Shown piece after piece: positions 61,289 to 64,000 of a stretch of DNA of 64,000 nt. Below the pieces are notes generated by a model, which saw nothing but the letters and a program-made list of their open reading frames with translations, was not told where the DNA came from and did no database searches. A program made the position numbers and the translations under genes. The stretch's first letter is position 1. Each line of letters opens with the position of its first letter. Source of the DNA: Delftia tsuruhatensis (GTDB lineage Bacteria; Pseudomonadota; Gammaproteobacteria; Burkholderiales; Burkholderiaceae_C); assembly GCF_903815225.1 (NCBI RefSeq), contig NZ_LR813084.1:5852001-5916000 (forward strand), given 5' to 3'.

Positions 61289-62455
61289 TCAGAGCCCGTG
61301 CGGCGGCCCGCCCAGCACGGGCGGCGGCAGCACCTGGGCGCCGCTGCCGGCCGGCACCATGGGGTTGCGCACCAGCTTCAGCGTGCCCAGCTGCGGGTGC
61401 TCCACCGTCTGCAGCATCTGGCGGTGCCGCACCTGCGGATGGGCGAAGACCTGTTCCAGGGTGTTGATGCAGCCCCAGGGCACCTGGGCGGTGTCCAGCG
61501 CCTCGGTCAGGGCCTGCAAGGCCCAGCTGCCCAGCGCGGCGCGCAGCAGGGGGCGCAGCTGCGCCATGCCGGTCAGGCGCGCGGCATTGGTGGCAAAGCG
61601 CGCGTCCAGGTGCCAGTCCGTGCCCAGCACGGAGCACAGGGCGGCGAACTGCCCGTCATTGCCGATGGCCAGGATGAAATGCCCGTCTTCGCAGGCAAAC
61701 ACCTCGTAGGGCGCGCAATTGGGATGGGCGTTGCCCGTGCGGCGCGGGTTCTCGCCGCTGACCAGGTAATTGGCCGCCTGGTTGGCATTCATGGCCACGG
61801 CCACGTCCAGCAGCGCCAGGTCGATGTGCTGGCCGCACCCCGTGCGCTGGCGCTGCACCACGGCCGCCAGCACGGCGCTGGTGGCATACATGCCCGTCAT
61901 CAGGTCCACCACGGCCACGCCCGTGCGCAGCGGGCCCGCGCCGGGCTCGCCATCGGCCACGCCCGTGTAGCCCATGAGGCCGCCCAGGCCCTGGAACACA
62001 TAGTCGTAGCCGGGCTTGTGCGCCAGCGGCCCGCTCTGGCCGAAGCCCGTGATCGACAGGTAGATCAGCCCCGGGTTGATGGCGGCCAGCGCCGCGTAGT
62101 CCAGCCCGTGGCGCGCCAGCGCGCCGGCCTTGTAGTTCTCCACCAGCACGTCGGCATCGCGGATCTGACGCAGCAGCCAGGCATGCGAGGCCGGCTCGGT
62201 GAAGTCCAGCGCCACCGACTGCTTGCCGCGGTTGCAGGACAGGAAGTAGGCCGACACGGCCTCGCCACCGGGCGCCTGCACGAAGGGCGGGCCCCAGGCG
62301 CGCGTGTCGTCGCCTGTGCCGGGACGCTCGATCTTGAGCACCTTCGCGCCCAGGTCGGCGAGGTTCTGTGTGCACCACGGCCCCGCGAGGATGCGGGACA
62401 GGTCCACCACACGCAGGCCGTCGAGGGCATGGCCCAGTCCATTGGTTTGTTGCAT
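61289..62455 (-). CDS. CaiB/BaiF (class III) CoA transferase
   Basis: This 388-residue enzyme moves CoA between carboxylic acids. The family start LDGLRVVDLSRILAGPWCTQNLADLGAKVLKIE and the catalytic aspartate region GVAVVDLMTGMYA are present, along with SITGFGQSGPLAHKPGYD. Donor and acceptor acids are not known. It lies 48 bases downstream of the citryl-CoA-lyase-like gene and shares its direction. Confidence 0.92.
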   Translation of the reverse strand: MQQTNGLGHALDGLRVVDLSRILAGPWCTQNLADLGAKVLKIERPGTGDDTRAWGPPFVQAPGGEAVSAYFLSCNRGKQSVALDFTEPASHAWLLRQIRDADVLVENYKAGALARHGLDYAALAAINPGLIYLSITGFGQSGPLAHKPGYDYVFQGLGGLMGYTGVADGEPGAGPLRTGVAVVDLMTGMYATSAVLAAVVQRQRTGCGQHIDLALLDVAVAMNANQAANYLVSGENPRRTGNAHPNCAPYEVFACEDGHFILAIGNDGQFAALCSVLGTDWHLDARFATNAARLTGMAQLRPLLRAALGSWALQALTEALDTAQVPWGCINTLEQVFAHPQVRHRQMLQTVEHPQLGTLKLVRNPMVPAGSGAQVLPPPVLGGPPHGL

Positions 62456-62503
62456 GGACCCGATGCTCGCGGCTTGGCGCGCGGCGGTTCATCGGTCATT
62501 GCT

Positions 62504-63289
62504 TCACGCAGCGTTCGCGGAAACTGCACGCCCCGCATACGGGATGGCGTCCTCCACCGTTTCCCAGATGAACCGGCCCGAGGGGCTTTGCTGCTCCTCC
62601 ACCACATGCGCCACCAGCCCGGCGGCCCGCGAGATGACGGCAAAGCCGCGCATCACGGCCGTGGGCACGCCGATCTCGCCCAGCAGGGCGGCCACGGCCC
62701 CCGTGGCATTGATGGTGATGGGCCGGCCCGCTGCGGCGTCCACGGCGGCCGAGAGGATTTCGAGCGCGCGGATTCTGCTGCCCGCCAGTTCGGGTTCGGC
62801 GCGGCCCATGTCCAGCAGCTTGTAGGCGCGCGGGTCCACCGGCTTGTGCAGGTGGTGGCCAAAGCCGGGCACGGGGCTTCTCAAGGCCTTGTGGTGCGCG
62901 GCGATGGCGCGGGCCTCGGCATCGGGGTCGGCAGCGGCGGCGATGCGGTCGAGCAGCACGGAACAGTTCTCCATGGTGCCCACGAAGGAGCTGCCCACGG
63001 CCAGCAGGCCGCTGGCGACGGCGCCTTGCAGGTTCTCGGGCGCGCTCATGTAGATGAGGCGCGTGGCAATGGCGCTGGGCGTCAGGCCATGCTCCATCAG
63101 CACGATGAGCACCACGTCCGCGATGCGCAGGTCCACGGGGCGCGGCGCGCGGCCCAGGATCTGCATCAGCATCACCTCGGTGAAGGTCTTCTTGCCCATC
63201 AGGTCCTCGACCAGGTCGGCATCGCGGTAATGCAGGCTGGTGAGGGTATGGGAGCATAGGCGGGTAACGGGGGGTTGGGAGGTTGCCAT
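62504..63289 (-). CDS. Citryl-CoA lyase / citrate-synthase-like protein
   Basis: This 261-residue protein matches the C-terminal catalytic part of citrate synthase as a stand-alone domain, the layout of citryl-CoA lyase. The active-site histidine is probably in GFGHHLHKPVDPRAYKL, and VVEEQQSPSGRFIWE follows near the end. Enzymes of this type split or form citryl-CoA or related 3-hydroxy-acyl-CoA compounds. Here the partner enzymes suggest C-C cleavage of a CoA ester in a catabolic route, giving acetyl-CoA and a keto acid. That role is inference; the fold assignment is good. Confidence 0.8.
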   Translation of the reverse strand: MATSQPPVTRLCSHTLTSLHYRDADLVEDLMGKKTFTEVMLMQILGRAPRPVDLRIADVVLIVLMEHGLTPSAIATRLIYMSAPENLQGAVASGLLAVGSSFVGTMENCSVLLDRIAAAADPDAEARAIAAHHKALRSPVPGFGHHLHKPVDPRAYKLLDMGRAEPELAGSRIRALEILSAAVDAAAGRPITINATGAVAALLGEIGVPTAVMRGFAVISRAAGLVAHVVEEQQSPSGRFIWETVEDAIPYAGRAVSANAA

Positions 63290-63341
63290 GGCCAGGGTTT
63301 CCTTGTGATGTTGTGCGGGGTCAGCGGTGGATCAGCGGTGA

Positions 63342-64000
63342 TCAGCGGGGTGCCAGCGCGAGCTCGCGCACGGCCGTCTTGAGCAGCTTGCCCACGGGGG
63401 AGCGCGGCAGGCTGGCGTGAAAGTGGATGCGCTTGGGTGTCTGCACGGGGCCCAGGCGCTGGCGCACGAAGGCGATGAGCTCGGCCTCGTCCGGCCGCTG
63501 GTCCGGGCGCAGTTCGGTGCGCAGCTGGACGGCGGCCTGCACGGCCTCGCCCCAATGGTCGTCGGGGATGCCGAAGACTACGCACTCGTGCACGGCCGGG
63601 TGCTGGCCCAGGGCGTTTTCCACATCCACGGGATAGACGTTGAAGCCGCCCGTGATGACCAGATCCTTCAGGCGGTCCTTGAGGTGCAGGTAGCCCTGTG
63701 CATCGATCAGGCCCCGGTCCCCCGTGTGCAGCCAGCCGTCCACCAGGGTCTCGGCCGTCTTGCCGGGCAGGCGCCAGTAGCCGCTCATCAGCAGATCGCC
63801 GCGCGCCACGACCTCGCCCACCTCGCCCCGGGGCAGCAGGCAGCCATCGGGCGACATGATGGCCAGGTCGCTGAACCAGGTGGCCCGGCCCACGGAGGTC
63901 CACAGGCCTTCGTCCTCGAAGTCCTCGGGCCGCATGGCCGTGAGGATCTGCGGCGCCTCGGTCTGGCCATAGGTGGTGGCCAGCACGGGGCCGAAGAAGG
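63342..64000 (-). CDS. AMP-dependent acyl-CoA synthetase (partial, C-terminal part)
   Basis: The visible 218 codons cover the C-terminal part of an ANL-family ligase; the N-terminal part lies beyond the window edge. The motif TTYGQTEAPQ, the aspartate motif DGWLHTGDRG, the hinge LKDLVITGGFNVYPVDVE and the C-terminal catalytic lysine in SPVGKLLKTAVRE are all present. It activates a carboxylic acid as its CoA ester. It is upstream of the lyase, CoA transferase, Bug and hydratase genes in one direction with gaps of 11-52 bases, so all are probably one operon. Confidence 0.88.
   Translation of the reverse strand, partial: FFGPVLATTYGQTEAPQILTAMRPEDFEDEGLWTSVGRATWFSDLAIMSPDGCLLPRGEVGEVVARGDLLMSGYWRLPGKTAETLVDGWLHTGDRGLIDAQGYLHLKDRLKDLVITGGFNVYPVDVENALGQHPAVHECVVFGIPDDHWGEAVQAAVQLRTELRPDQRPDEAELIAFVRQRLGPVQTPKRIHFHASLPRSPVGKLLKTAVRELALAPR

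Noticed and set aside
63321..63351. Short tandem ATCAGCGGTG-like repeat before the acyl-CoA ligase stop
   Set aside because: Only about two and a half imperfect copies; compatible with chance in an intergenic spacer.

Overview
The window looks like a stretch of ordinary chromosome from a high-GC betaproteobacterium of the order Burkholderiales, most likely family Comamonadaceae (Delftia, Comamonas or Acidovorax type). This is judged from base composition, two Bug-type solute-binding proteins, the paa cluster arrangement and overall gene content; no rRNA, tRNA, prophage, insertion sequence or CRISPR array was seen. Genes are densely packed, often with 1-4 base overlaps, and very long open frames occur opposite real genes because of the high GC content.

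Layout. 1-2501: 5' part of glnE (minus strand, cut by the window edge). 2605-10283: a translationally coupled run of a YhdP/AsmA-like giant envelope protein, a nitrilase-family amidase, a PAS sensor histidine kinase and its FixJ-type regulator, closed by a perfect 19-bp hairpin. 10384-15311: OmpA-like lipoprotein, a 56-residue membrane protein, mltA, a 308-bp inverted-repeat element, an MFS exporter and an Lrp-type regulator. 15500-19084: fused indolepyruvate ferredoxin oxidoreductase, divergent from lrp across a palindromic site. 19416-25141: yajC-secD-secF and a DUF1631 protein. 25188-27615 (minus): LysM protein and dprA. 27816-31069: def, a lipoprotein, fmt, azlC and azlD. 31262-33711: pgk and a lipoprotein pair, one FlgO-like. 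33786-38633: DMT exporter (minus), pyrF, LysR regulator, Bug protein and a zinc deacylase. 38637-42901 (minus): FAD oxidoreductase and uvrA. 43017-45053: MFS transporter and ssb.

45278-52839 is a phenylacetate module: paaK-paaA-paaB-paaC-paaD-paaE on the minus strand, divergent paaN, and a TetR-type PaaR candidate. A near-perfect ACCGACCGG-type palindrome lies inside the paaN promoter. Genes for the later beta-oxidation-like steps are not in the window. 53030-54045 holds a LuxR-type response regulator followed by the decayed 3' end of a histidine kinase. 54014-58444 carries a serine beta-lactamase-like hydrolase, mnmA, a DUF3592-like membrane protein and a Bax-inhibitor-1 family protein. 58557-64000 is a LysR gene convergent with a minus-strand catabolic operon (acyl-CoA ligase, citryl-CoA-lyase-like protein, class III CoA transferase, Bug protein, enoyl-CoA hydratase) whose substrate is unknown.

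The most unusual things seen are the inverted-repeat element that supplies the stop codon of the MFS gene, the shared CATG that starts mltA and the small membrane protein on opposite strands, the uncharacterised organic-acid operon at the right end, and the kinase remnant. I found no convincing evidence for a wholly new multi-gene system.
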